A DNA stretch of 56,512 nucleotides, taken from assembly GCA_947631595.1 (NCBI GenBank), contig CANRLZ010000007.1, positions 1 to 56,512 of the forward strand, in the 5' to 3' direction. The translations under genes were made by a program, and so were the position numbers. Numbering within the stretch: position 1 is the stretch's first letter; each line of letters opens with the position of its first letter. Positions 19,001-25,989 of the stretch are shown here, piece by piece. The notes below the pieces were generated by a model, which was not told the DNA's origin, did not search any database, and saw only the letters and a program-made list of their open reading frames with translations. The DNA comes from an uncultured Oscillospiraceae bacterium (GTDB lineage: Bacteria > Bacillota > Clostridia > Oscillospirales > Oscillospiraceae).

Positions 19001-19699
19001 AGAGAAGCACTCAGAAAAGGCCATCTTGTCGATGGTGGTCACGCCATCTGGGATTTCATAGGTCGTGGCGCTGCCAGCAGGATACTGGATCAGAGTGGTC
19101 TTATCCTTGTTGAATAGCACTCCGTCCACCGCGGTGTAGACGGGGTTGCCCTCCGCCACAGTAAAACTGGTCAGAGCATCACAATACGAAAAGGCAAGGT
19201 CGCCTATGGTGGTCAGGCTCTCCGGGAGGGTCACGCTGGTTAGGGCGTCGCAATCTCCAAAGGCATTGCCGCGGATGGTGGTCACACCCGCTGGAATGGT
19301 CACGCTCATTAACATGTCGCAATTTCCAAAGGCACTGTCTCCGATGGTGGTCAGACCCTCCGGGAGGGTCACGCTGGTTAGGGCCTCGCAATCTCCAAAG
19401 GTATTGTCTCCGATGGTGGTCACGCCCTCTTGAATGACCACGGTGGAGATTATTTGCTTATGATCCTCCCAAGGTGAAGTAGAAGGATAAGGAGCATAAT
19501 GATCGTAGTCCTCCATCTTCCCCGTTCCCGAGATGGTCAGGGTGCCGTCGGCGGTGAGGGTCCAGGATAGGTTTTTCCCGTCCTCATCCGCTCCACAGTA
19601 GCCGGAGGCCACTGTCTCTCCTGCCGCGGCGGCGGGGAGGGGTAGGAGGCCCAGGCAGAGGATGAGGGCCAGGAATAGGGATAGGACTCGTTTTTTCAT
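16079..19699 (-). CDS. BspA-like leucine-rich-repeat surface protein with SLH anchor
   Basis: This 1,206-residue exported protein has, in order: a signal peptide (KKR, LFLALILCLGLLPLPAAAA, cut near 27); about 20 BspA-type leucine-rich repeats of the TTIGDxAFxxCxALTSVTLPxxL kind (about 60-585); four InlB B-like repeats of 70-78 residues (about 590-893), each with an AQHGKVT start and an FTMPASDVTV end; an Ig-like (Big2) domain (about 895-990); a Gly/Ser-rich linker (about 997-1035); and three SLH domains to the C terminus that should bind pyruvylated wall polymer. AAAAGGAGG precedes the ATG. Its role is probably adhesion or host/bacterial surface contact; the ligand is unknown. A structured leader with its own promoter lies upstream. 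Confidence 0.92.
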   Translation of the reverse strand: MKKRVLSLFLALILCLGLLPLPAAAAGETVASGYCGADEDGKNLSWTLTADGTLTISGTGKMEDYDHYAPYPSTSPWEDHKQIISTVVIQEGVTTIGDNTFGDCEALTSVTLPEGLTTIGDSAFGNCDMLMSVTIPAGVTTIRGNAFGDCDALTSVTLPESLTTIGDLAFSYCDALTSFTVAEGNPVYTAVDGVLFNKDKTTLIQYPAGSATTYEIPDGVTTIDKMAFSECFSLTNVAFPASLTTIGYSAFEYCFDLSDVTFPESLTTIGDWAFEECDSLHDVTIPASVTTIGRGAFSRCDALTSFTVAEDNPVYTAMDGVLFNKEKDTLLQYYFLANPRTTYKVPDGVTTINDYAFVDSHLTSVTLPEGLTTIGIYAFSFSYALADINFPEGLTTIGEFAFSDCALTSVTFPKSLTTIGWGAFTDCEALTSVTIPASVTTIDEVAFSGCKALTSLTVAADNPAYTAEDGVLFNKDKTTLIQYLSANPRTTYKIPDGVTTICNSAFSECDTLVSVTIPASATVIDPYAFDQTPLISVRFLGDAPIDSAPFSDHSLTAYYPKDNSTWTEEAKERLASGAIDVTWVGIGPEDEICTVIVAPAQHGKVTVTPRTGLAGTTATLTITPDDGYALDTLAVKQADGTAVEVTDKTFTMPASDVTVTAAFKPASPETYTVTVWSAQHGKVTASPAKAEAGTKVTLTVAPDSGYELGTLTVKRLDGTAVTVTNNTFTMPASDVTVTPTFKATTYTVIVWSAQHGKVTASPKEGTAGTKITLTVTPDKGYELDALTVKQSNGTTVKVTDNTFTMPASDVTVTPTFKELPPETYTVTVTNAQHGKVTASPVKGTAGTKVTLTVTPDSGYELDTLVVKQSNGTAVKVTNNTFTMPASDVTVSATFKALPVDRLSLSRSSVSVSVGSSASVTATVSGYTGKHVYAISSDTSVVAASVSGKTVRVKGVAQGTATIYVAMTDAAAMTLDQVKADPSVKEIKVTVTKTGTNTGGGGGGSTGGGGGGGTGGGGGGASGGSSSGGSTGGSTGSTPNIPATQTFTDVAKGGWYESGVTFVVSKGLFNGVGANQFAPQQNMTRAMLMTVLARLDGQSTDGGATWYAKGMAWAVAQGVSDGTNPEGNITREQLVTMLYRYAKSPAVDAADMAKFVDANAVSDWAADAMRWAVRNGILTGKDGARLDPQGTATRAEVATILQRYVNL
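17011..17935 (-). repeat. four tandem InlB B-like coding repeats
   Basis: Four units of about 221-239 bp within the surface-protein gene begin (forward coordinates) near 17011, 17250, 17471 and 17707. They share long near-identical DNA stretches, so recombination could change copy number in frame. Confidence 0.85.
18120..19440 (-). repeat. tandem leucine-rich coding repeats (about 69-bp period)
   Basis: The short forward-strand string ATGGTGGTCA (encoding the repeat's TTI) recurs at roughly 69-bp intervals or multiples of it, marking the 23-residue BspA repeat. This part is visibly less GC-rich than the surrounding genes. Confidence 0.8.
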
Positions 19700-19782
19700 G
19701 GGGTTTCCTCCTTTTGTGGTTTCCGCGCCCTCCGGGTGGGGCGGGGTTGGGCCCCGCCCCGGACGGAGGTCTCGGAAACGCG

Positions 19783-19820
19783 CAAAAAGGCGGTGTTGAG
19801 AGCGTTTGCCTCAACACCGC
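19783..19820 (-). terminator. terminator upstream of the surface-protein gene
   Basis: On the minus strand a GCGGTGTTGAG/CTCAACACCGC stem with a 9-nt loop is followed by CTTTTTGCG. It sits 84-120 nt before the surface-protein start codon, with no complete gene upstream on that strand, so it ends either a leader or an sRNA. Confidence 0.75.
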
Positions 19821-19854
19821 CGGAAAGCTCCAGCGTAACACAGTACATTTGCCC

Positions 19855-19883
19855 TTGAAATGAAGTTCAAGAGCAAGTATAAT
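19855..19883 (+). promoter_or_regulatory. probable gltX promoter
   Basis: TTGAAA at 19855-19860, a 17-nt spacer and a perfect TATAAT at 19878-19883. It predicts a roughly 170-nt gltX leader that is antisense to the first 100 nt of the opposite leader RNA. No T-box core (specifier stem or TGGNACCGCG) was found in it. Confidence 0.7.
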
Positions 19884-19993
19884 AGCTGTGGCGCAACTAC
19901 CGTTGCTGTGCTGAGTGCCCGTACACTCCGTACAGGGCTGCGGGGTGTTGGCGCACCCCGCGGCCTGCCGCCTTTTTGGCGTTTCTACGGCGT

Positions 19994-20022
19994 ATTGTAC
20001 TACACGGCGCGAAAAAATGCAA
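19994..20022 (-). promoter_or_regulatory. promoter of the leader RNA/surface-protein gene
   Basis: Minus strand TTGCAT at 20022-20017, a 17-nt spacer and TACAAT at 19999-19994. It lies inside the gltX leader, so the two transcription units overlap divergently. Confidence 0.75.
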
Positions 20023-20059
20023 GATGGGAACGGAAATTTTTGATGGGAGGCCCTTTTTT

Positions 20060-21541
20060 ATGGATATGACGTGGTTTGACGAGATGGAGGCGAGGATCCC
20101 GACGGGGGAGGCGCGCACCCGCTTCGCCCCCTCCCCCACGGGGTATATGCACGTGGGCAACCTCCGCACGGCGCTCTACACCTGGCTCATCGCCCGCTCC
20201 CTGGGGGGGAAGTTCATCCTCCGCATCGAGGACACCGACCAGGGGCGGCTGGTGGAGGGCGCGGTGGAGATCATCTACAAGACCCTGCGCAAGTGCGGCC
20301 TGGACTGGGACGAGGGGCCGGACGTGGGCGGGCCGGTGGGGCCGTACATCCAGACCCAGCGCCGGGACCTCTACGGCAAGTACGCCCACCTGCTGGTGGA
20401 AAAGGGCGCGGCGTACTACTGCTTCTGCGAGAAGGCGGAGAGCGAGGAGGACAGCGGCGACTTCGACCGCGCCGCCGACCCCTGCCGGGACATTCCCTAT
20501 GAGCAGGCCAAGGCACGGGTGGACGCCGGGGAACCCTACGTTATCCGCCAGAAGATCCCCGCCGGGCAGACCACCTTTTCCGACGCCATCTACGGCGACA
20601 TCACCGTGGACAACGCCGACCTGGACGACCAGGTGCTCATCAAGCGGGACGGCCTGCCCACCTATAACTTCGCCAACGTCATCGACGACCACCTCATGGG
20701 CATCACCCACGTGGTCCGGGGCAGCGAGTACCTCTCCTCCGCCCCCAAGTACGACCTGCTCTACCACGCCTTCGGCTGGCCGGTGCCGGTGTACGTCCAC
20801 TGCTCCCCCGTCATGCGGGACGCCCAGAACAAGATGTCCAAGCGCCACGGCGACCCCTCCTACGAGGACCTGCTGGCTATGGGCTTCCTCTCCGAGGCGG
20901 TGGTGAACTACGTGGCGCTGCTGGGGTGGAGTCCCAAGGGGGAGAACGCGGAGACGGAGTTCTTCACCCTGGACGAGCTGACAAAGGTCTTCGACATTCA
21001 CGGCATCTCCAAGTCCCCCGCCATCTTCGACCTGGAAAAGCTCAAGTACTTCAACGCCCACTACCTCCGCGCCCTGTCCCCGGAGGAGTTCTACCCCCTG
21101 GCCGAGCCTTATTTAAAGGAGGCCATCCACGCCCCCGGCATCGACCTGAAGCTGGTAGCCCCCCTGGTGCAGGGCCGGTGCGACACGCTGCTGGACATCG
21201 CCCCCCAGGTGGACTTTTTCGACGGGGCGCCGGAGTACTCCAACGAACTCTACTGCCACAAGAAGATGAAGACCGACCAGGCCAACTCCAAGGAGGCGCT
21301 GGAGTGGGTCATCCCCGCCCTGGAGGGACTGGGAGAGTGGAGCTATGACGCCATCCACGACTGCCTCATCGCCCTGGCCGAGGCCCACGAGCTGAAAAAC
21401 GGGCGGATCATGTGGCCGGTGCGCACCGCCCTGTCCGGCAAGGCGGTCACCCCCGGCGGCGCGGTGGAGCTGGCCCACATCCTGGGCCGGGAGGAGACCT
21501 TAAAGCGCCTGCGCCAGGGTGTGGAGCATTTGGCGGAGTGA
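20060..21541 (+). CDS. gltX: glutamyl-tRNA synthetase
   Basis: This class I synthetase charges tRNA-Glu (and possibly tRNA-Gln). The 493-residue protein has the HIGH-type motif in APSPTGYMHVGNLRTALY (about residues 24-41) and the KMSKS-type motif NKMSKRHGD (about 262), followed by FDLEKLKYFNAHYLR and an all-helical anticodon-binding C-terminal region. The ATG at 20060 is chosen, with GGGAGG 9 nt upstream; the longer reading frame upstream is leader sequence. It forms a single-gene unit as far as seen. Whether it is discriminating or charges both tRNAs cannot be told, since gatCAB is outside the window. Confidence 0.96.
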   Translation: MDMTWFDEMEARIPTGEARTRFAPSPTGYMHVGNLRTALYTWLIARSLGGKFILRIEDTDQGRLVEGAVEIIYKTLRKCGLDWDEGPDVGGPVGPYIQTQRRDLYGKYAHLLVEKGAAYYCFCEKAESEEDSGDFDRAADPCRDIPYEQAKARVDAGEPYVIRQKIPAGQTTFSDAIYGDITVDNADLDDQVLIKRDGLPTYNFANVIDDHLMGITHVVRGSEYLSSAPKYDLLYHAFGWPVPVYVHCSPVMRDAQNKMSKRHGDPSYEDLLAMGFLSEAVVNYVALLGWSPKGENAETEFFTLDELTKVFDIHGISKSPAIFDLEKLKYFNAHYLRALSPEEFYPLAEPYLKEAIHAPGIDLKLVAPLVQGRCDTLLDIAPQVDFFDGAPEYSNELYCHKKMKTDQANSKEALEWVIPALEGLGEWSYDAIHDCLIALAEAHELKNGRIMWPVRTALSGKAVTPGGAVELAHILGREETLKRLRQGVEHLAE

Positions 21542-21606
21542 CGCGAGACTCGAGGAGCGCCTGTCGCGAGACGGGCGCTCTTTTTTCAAAAAATTTTTCC
21601 CGATTT

Positions 21607-21635
21607 TGTAACCTTTTCCCCGCCGGGAGCGTTTA
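21607..21635 (+). promoter_or_regulatory. candidate ECF-sigma autoregulatory promoter
   Basis: TGTAAC at 21607-21612, a 17-nt spacer and CGTTTA at 21630-21635 resemble clostridial ECF promoters (TGTAAC/CGT). They lie just in front of an ECF sigma gene, with the predicted start right at its ribosome site. Confidence 0.55.
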
Positions 21636-21657
21636 GAGGGTGAAAGGAGGTGGCGCG

Positions 21658-22146
21658 ATGGAGCGCGAAGAGGCGGCGCGGCTGGCGGAGCGGTTCGGGC
21701 CGGCAGTGTATCGGCTGGCCTACGCCCGGACCGCCAACGCCGCCGACGCGGAGGACGTGACCCAGGACGTGTTCCTGCGCCTGCTCACCAAGGCGCCCGC
21801 CTTTGCCGACGACGAGCACGCCAAGGCGTGGCTCCTCCGGGTGACGGCCAACCGGGCCAGCGACCTGTTCCGGGACCTTCGCCGGCGGCGGCAGGTGCCC
21901 CTGGAGGCCGCCGGGGAACAGCCCGCCCAGGAGCGGGAGGCCGGCGGGGAGGCGCTGGCGGCGGTGCTGGCCCTGCCGCCCAAGCTGCGGGCAGCGGTAC
22001 ACCTATTTTATTATGAGGGGCTGTCCACGGCCCAGATCGCCCGGCTGCTCCGGCTCACGGAGACGGCGGTGCGGGCGCGGCTGAGCCGGGCCAGGGCCTT
22101 GCTGCGGCAGAGCGAGCTGTTGAGAGGAGGAGAGGAAGGTGTTTGA
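21658..22146 (+). CDS. ECF-family RNA polymerase sigma factor
   Basis: The 162-residue protein has region 2 with DAEDVTQDVFLRLLTK and HAKAWLLRVTANRASDLFRDLRRRR (about 35-80), and region 4 with VHLFYYEGLSTAQIARLL and ETAVRARLSRARALLR (about 118-152). This is the layout of small clostridial ECF factors. AAAGGAGG lies 7 nt before the ATG at 21658; an upstream in-frame GTG overlaps that site. It overlaps the following anti-sigma-like gene by 8 nt, the normal arrangement for a sigma/anti-sigma pair. Confidence 0.92.
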   Translation: MEREEAARLAERFGPAVYRLAYARTANAADAEDVTQDVFLRLLTKAPAFADDEHAKAWLLRVTANRASDLFRDLRRRRQVPLEAAGEQPAQEREAGGEALAAVLALPPKLRAAVHLFYYEGLSTAQIARLLRLTETAVRARLSRARALLRQSELLRGGEEGV

Positions 22147-23584
22147 CGCGCGATATCGGCGGGAGATGGACGCGGCAGGCCCCAGGCCGGAACAGATGGA
22201 GCGGCTGCTTTCCGCCATTCGGACCCAGCCGGAGCGAACGCCGGGCCGGGCGGGGCCGGTGGTCCGCCGGGTGCTGGTGGCGGCGGCAGTGTGCGCGGCG
22301 CTGGCGCTCACCGCCCTGGCGGTGTCCCCCACCCTGCGGGAGGCGCTGGTCAACGCCCTGGGGCGCTTCCAGCCGTACAGCCAGACGGTGGAGGGGATGT
22401 CCGTGACCGACCAGGGCATCCAGGTCACGGTGCTCTCCGCCCTGTCCGACGGCAACACGGCCCAGGTGTACTACGAGGTGCGGGACCTCACCGGGGATCG
22501 GCTGGACGAATTCACCGACGTCAGGCTGGAGACCGGGCCCGCCAACTGGGGGGAGGAGGACGGCCCCCAATTCTTCGCCTTCGGCGGCGGCAGCTACCAG
22601 TGTATCCGTTATGACCCGGAGGAGAAGGCCGCCCTCATGTTGGGGGGACTGAAGGGGGACGGCCCCGCGGCGGAAAAGCTGGTCCTGAATATGGATATAG
22701 ACCAGATCCAACCGGGCAGCCGGTATGAGACGATCCCCATCGACCACGGCTGGATGGCGGAGGAACCCCTGAAAAACCTGACCCTGGAAAACGGCAAGGT
22801 CGTGCTGGCCCCGGGGCAGAACCCCGGGGCGCTGGAGAGCGAGTTCTTCTCCCTGTCCTCCTTCGGCTTCGGGGAGGACGGGGTGCTCCATCTGCTGTTG
22901 AAGGCGAAGGTGGACACCAGCGCGTGGGACCTGGAGGCAAGTGAGGTACGTTACCACGGAGGCTCCAGCCGCTCCGACACCGCTCCCTACTACCCCCGCA
23001 CCGCTCGCTACGCCCAAACCACGGATTACAGAGGCATGAGCGACGAAGAGATAGAATTGGCCTCCCCGGAAACCAGCTTTGCATGGAATGGGGAGACCTA
23101 CTTCGACTGCCGCACCGGCATCACCTCCGCCGACGTGGCGGAGGGGGACGTGGACTGGGACGAGGATATATTTGCGGGTCTCAATACCAGGCCCATCATC
23201 CACGGGGAGTGGCACCTCACCTTCCCGGTGGAGATGGTGGAGCAGATCCGCGTGGACATGACCGGCTCCCGGACCAACATCAACCAGACCACCGCCGAAA
23301 CCCTCTACCTGTCCGTGCTGGGCGCCTCCCTGGAGAGCGACTCCCACGGGACGAACAACGCCCTGGGCTACAAGCTCACGGTCTACCTTTCGGACGGGCG
23401 GATGCTGCCGGGGATCAGCGTCGACAGCACGTTCCACAGCGGGAACTACTCGGTGAACCACTGGACTTTCCCCGAGCCGGTGGAGCCGGAGGAGGTCACC
23501 GCCATCGCCATCGGGCAGTGGTATGTGCCCATTGAGGACGGCGCCGCCGCGGAGGGGCACTGGCTGGACGCGCTCCCCGAGTGA
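22139..23584 (+). CDS. DUF4179-type membrane anti-sigma factor
   Basis: The 481-residue protein has a short cytoplasmic N terminus (1-42, with MERLLSAIRTQPE), one membrane segment (about 44-63, VLVAAAVCAALALTALAV), and a large extracytoplasmic part beginning TLREALVNALGRF. It continues with a QTVEGMSVTDQGIQVTVLSALSDG strand region typical of DUF4179 proteins that pair with ECF sigmas. It starts with GTG behind GAGGAGAGG and overlaps the sigma gene by 8 nt, so the two are coupled. Role as anti-sigma is inferred from architecture and position. The signal sensed is unknown. Confidence 0.8.
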   Translation: MFDARYRREMDAAGPRPEQMERLLSAIRTQPERTPGRAGPVVRRVLVAAAVCAALALTALAVSPTLREALVNALGRFQPYSQTVEGMSVTDQGIQVTVLSALSDGNTAQVYYEVRDLTGDRLDEFTDVRLETGPANWGEEDGPQFFAFGGGSYQCIRYDPEEKAALMLGGLKGDGPAAEKLVLNMDIDQIQPGSRYETIPIDHGWMAEEPLKNLTLENGKVVLAPGQNPGALESEFFSLSSFGFGEDGVLHLLLKAKVDTSAWDLEASEVRYHGGSSRSDTAPYYPRTARYAQTTDYRGMSDEEIELASPETSFAWNGETYFDCRTGITSADVAEGDVDWDEDIFAGLNTRPIIHGEWHLTFPVEMVEQIRVDMTGSRTNINQTTAETLYLSVLGASLESDSHGTNNALGYKLTVYLSDGRMLPGISVDSTFHSGNYSVNHWTFPEPVEPEEVTAIAIGQWYVPIEDGAAAEGHWLDALPE

Positions 23585-23611
23585 CGGAATTTTGTAAAGA
23601 TAAATAAAAGC

Positions 23612-23645
23612 TCCCTCCCCTTGCCAAACTAGGCGGGGGGAGGGA
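23612..23645 (+). promoter_or_regulatory. hairpin that buries the ypeB ribosome-binding site
   Basis: A continuous 14-bp stem (23612-23625 with 23632-23645, two G-T pairs) around AAACTA places the GGGGGGAGGG ribosome site of ypeB in the 3' arm, 7 nt before its ATG. There is no T-run directly after the stem, so translational control is as likely as termination. Confidence 0.6.
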
Positions 23646-23651
23646 TGTTTT

Positions 23652-24995
23652 ATGAAGAGACGTCTGCGCCGGGCCAGGGTCGTCTTTCTCGTGGCCGCCT
23701 TTGTGGTGGCGGCGGGCTTTGCCATTCAGGGGAAGGCGGAGGCGAGGGCGTACCGGCGGCAGCTCACCTCCGCCTACTACCACGCCTTTTCCGAGCTGTC
23801 CACCGCCAGCCGGGAGCTGGACACCGCCCTGCGCAAGTCCCTCTACACCACGCCGGGGCCGCTGCGGGAGAGCCTCTACCGGCAGATCTACGCCAAGGCC
23901 CTGGCCGCCCAGTACGCCCTGGGGGAGCTGCCCTACGGCAACGTGGAGCTGGAGCGCACCGCCGCGTTCTACGCCAAGGCGGGGGATTACGCCGCGGCGC
24001 TGTGCCGGGAGGACGGGGCGGACGCGCTGGAGAACCTGGGCGCTCTGGCGAACGTCTCCCGGACGCTGAACCAGGCGCTGGACGACCTGCGGCTGGACCT
24101 GGACGCGGGGGCGCTGGAACTGCCCCAGGTGCGGCAGGCAGAGGCGGCGCTGGCCCAGGCGGTGGAGCGTGGGGCGCAGCAGTTGGGCGGCAGCGTTTTC
24201 CAGGACGTGGAGTCCGCCTTTCAGGAGCTTCCCACCCTCATCTATGACGGGCCGTTCTCGGAACACATGACCCGCGCCACGCCCAAGGCGCTGGAGGGGC
24301 TTCCCGACGTGACCCAGGAGCAGGCCAGGCAGGCCGCCGCCGACTTCCTCCACGTCTCCCCCGCCGCCCTCACCCTCCTCTCCGCCGGGGAGGGCACGCC
24401 CCCCACCTACGCCTTCACCCTGCCCCAGGACGGGGGGTCTGGGTATGTGGAGGTCACCCGGCAGGGGGGAAAGGTGCTGTGCTACTTCCAGGACCGGGCG
24501 CCGGGGGCGCCCACCATGGGCGCGGAGGAGGCGGTGGAGCTGGCCCAGAACTACCTGGCCAACTGGGGCTTTGCCCGGATGGAACCCAGCTACCACATCC
24601 AGCGGGAGGGGATGATCACCATTCACTTCGCCCCGGTGGTGGGCGACGTGTACTGCTACCCCGACCTGGTGAAGGTGACCATCGGCCTGGATGACGGCAC
24701 GCTTTTGGGGTATGAAGCCCACGGCTATCTGAACCAGCACCGGGAACGGGCCTTTGAGCCGCCCGCCGTAGGCCGGGACGCCGCCGCCACCGCCGTGCCC
24801 CAGGGGTTGGAGGTGCTGTCCGCCCAGACCGCCCTCATCCCCACCGCCGGGGGCACCGGGGAGGTGCTGACCTATGAGTTCAAGTGCCAGGCCGCCGACG
24901 GCAGCCACGTGCTGGTGTACGTCAACGCCCAGACCGGGCAGCAGCAGAATATCCTCCTGCTCCTGGAGGACGAGACGGGGACGCTGACCCTCTGA
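23652..24995 (+). CDS. ypeB: spore germination protein YpeB
   Basis: YpeB is an inner-membrane spore protein that stabilises and localises the cortex-lytic enzyme SleB. The 447-residue protein has an N-terminal anchor (about 8-27, VVFLVAAFVVAAGFAI), a helical region with the family signature RELDTALRKSLYTT and AQYALGELPY, and PepSY-like repeats in the second half (QARQAAADFLHVSPAALTLL; EAVELAQNYLANWGF). Length is normal. sleB usually lies directly upstream but is absent here. The gene instead follows an anti-sigma gene by 67 nt and is probably a separate sporulation unit with a hairpin over its ribosome site. Confidence 0.88.
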   Translation: MKRRLRRARVVFLVAAFVVAAGFAIQGKAEARAYRRQLTSAYYHAFSELSTASRELDTALRKSLYTTPGPLRESLYRQIYAKALAAQYALGELPYGNVELERTAAFYAKAGDYAAALCREDGADALENLGALANVSRTLNQALDDLRLDLDAGALELPQVRQAEAALAQAVERGAQQLGGSVFQDVESAFQELPTLIYDGPFSEHMTRATPKALEGLPDVTQEQARQAAADFLHVSPAALTLLSAGEGTPPTYAFTLPQDGGSGYVEVTRQGGKVLCYFQDRAPGAPTMGAEEAVELAQNYLANWGFARMEPSYHIQREGMITIHFAPVVGDVYCYPDLVKVTIGLDDGTLLGYEAHGYLNQHRERAFEPPAVGRDAAATAVPQGLEVLSAQTALIPTAGGTGEVLTYEFKCQAADGSHVLVYVNAQTGQQQNILLLLEDETGTLTL

Positions 24996-25010
24996 GCGCC
25001 CACTTTCCCC

Positions 25011-25056
25011 AAAAAGCGCCGCCCCGGCCGGAGAGGTGGGCGGGGCGGCAAAAAAA
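25011..25056 (-). terminator. hairpin with terminator polarity on the minus strand
   Basis: GCCGCCCC (25018-25025) pairs with GGGGCGGC (25042-25049). A-runs flank it on the plus strand, so the T-run follows the stem only on the minus strand. It may stop antisense transcription or merely insulate ypeB from rpsB. Confidence 0.45.
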
Positions 25057-25059
25057 GAC

Positions 25060-25088
25060 TTGCTATTTTCAAACAAGTATGGTAGAAT
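25060..25088 (+). promoter_or_regulatory. promoter of rpsB-tsf
   Basis: TTGCTA at 25060-25065, a 17-nt spacer and TAGAAT at 25083-25088, giving a leader of about 117 nt before rpsB. Confidence 0.75.
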
Positions 25089-25094
25089 ATCGTG

Positions 25095-25211
25095 GCCTGT
25101 GGCAAGTACACACATCTTGGGATGGCGGCCCGGTGTCCCCTCTCTGCCGGGGATGGGTCCGCCAGATGACCGGGGTGGAGGCAAAAACAAAAAATTTAAG
25201 GAGGAAACACA
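25095..25211 (+). promoter_or_regulatory. structured rpsB leader (possible autoregulatory site)
   Basis: The GC-rich leader can form a GGCGG/CCGCC stem enclosing CCCC/GGGG pairs (about 25124-25163), followed by an A-rich tail and AAGGAGG. Ribosomal protein operons often carry autogenous binding sites here. No specific known S2 leader family could be matched. Confidence 0.35.
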
Positions 25212-25955
25212 ATGGCAGTCGTATCTATGAAGCAGCTCTTGGAGGCGGGCGTCCACTTCGGGCACCAGACCCGCCGCTGGAACCCCAAAATGGCCAGCTA
25301 CATCTACACCGAGCGCAACGGCATCTACATCATCGACTTGCAGAAGACGGTGAAGAAGCTGGAGGAGGCTTACGCCTTCGTCCGGGAGCTGTCCGAAAAC
25401 GGCCAGACCCTGCTCTTCGTGGGCACCAAGAAGCAGGCCCAGGAGGCCATCAAGGAAGAGGCCCAGCGCTGCGGCATGTTCTACGTCAACGCCCGTTGGC
25501 TGGGCGGTATGCTCACCAACTTCAAGACCATGCGCGGCCGGGTGGACCGTCTGGCCCAGCTCAAGAAGATGCAGGAGGACGGCACCTTCGATATGCTCCC
25601 CAAGAAGGAGGTCATGCACCACCTGGGCGAGATCGCCAAACTGGAGAAGTACCTGGGCGGCGTCACCGAGATGCGCAAGCTCCCCGGCGCCCTGTTTGTG
25701 GTGGACCCCCGCAAGGAGCGCAACGCCATCAACGAGGCCCGGAAGCTGAACATCCCCGTGGTGGCCATCGTGGACACCAACTGCGACCCCGACGAGATCG
25801 ACTACGTCATCCCCGGCAACGACGACGCCATCCGCGCCATCAAGCTCATCTCCTCCGTCATGGCCAACGCCATCCAGGAGGGCAAGCAGGGCGCCGACGC
25901 CCCCGCCGCCGAGGCTGAGGCCGCCGCCCCCGCCGAGACCCCCGCCGCTGAGTAA
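25212..25955 (+). CDS. rpsB: 30S ribosomal protein S2
   Basis: This 247-residue small-subunit protein has the classic S2 features: [22 protein letters not shown] at the start, [41 protein letters not shown], the [17 protein letters not shown] strand and [13 protein letters not shown]. The C-terminal tail is Ala/Glu/Pro-rich ([20 protein letters not shown]). AAGGAGG lies before the ATG. It is co-transcribed with tsf, 34 nt downstream, the arrangement seen across bacteria. Confidence 0.99.
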   Translation: MAVVSMKQLLEAGVHFGHQTRRWNPKMASYIYTERNGIYIIDLQKTVKKLEEAYAFVRELSENGQTLLFVGTKKQAQEAIKEEAQRCGMFYVNARWLGGMLTNFKTMRGRVDRLAQLKKMQEDGTFDMLPKKEVMHHLGEIAKLEKYLGGVTEMRKLPGALFVVDPRKERNAINEARKLNIPVVAIVDTNCDPDEIDYVIPGNDDAIRAIKLISSVMANAIQEGKQGADAPAAEAEAAAPAETPAAE

Positions 25956-25989
25956 GAAAACACTACCACATATACTGGAGGAAATAAAA

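Larger units (their letters stand above)
19783..19987 (-). ncRNA. candidate structured leader RNA or small RNA (about 205 nt)
   Basis: Between a near-consensus minus-strand promoter and a perfect terminator lies a chain of hairpins, in RNA order: an 11-12 bp CGGGGTG-type stem, a GAGTG/CACTC stem, a GCAAC/GTTGC stem, an 11-bp stem around CTTCAT enclosed by CACAG/CTGTG, and the terminator hairpin. The first 13 nt after the predicted start (19980-19968) are complementary to the 3' arm plus T-run of the terminator (11 contiguous pairs), so 5' and 3' ends can pair and exclude termination. The surface-protein ATG lies 84 nt beyond. It could be an attenuator for that gene or a free sRNA (6S-like end pairing). 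No known family was recognised. Confidence 0.5.

Noticed and set aside
16590-19440. Possible CRISPR array in the region of regular repeats
   Set aside because: The repeats translate in frame into leucine-rich and InlB-like repeats, vary in sequence and have no unique spacers.
19783-19987. Calling the leader candidate 6S RNA outright
   Set aside because: Size and end-pairing fit, but the large central bubble and family sequence could not be shown by eye, so it is kept as an unassigned RNA candidate.
19884-20059. T-box riboswitch upstream of gltX
   Set aside because: No specifier-loop pattern, AGGGTGG-like T-box core or TGGNACCGCG antiterminator bulge was found; the hairpins belong to the opposite-strand leader candidate or are unassigned.
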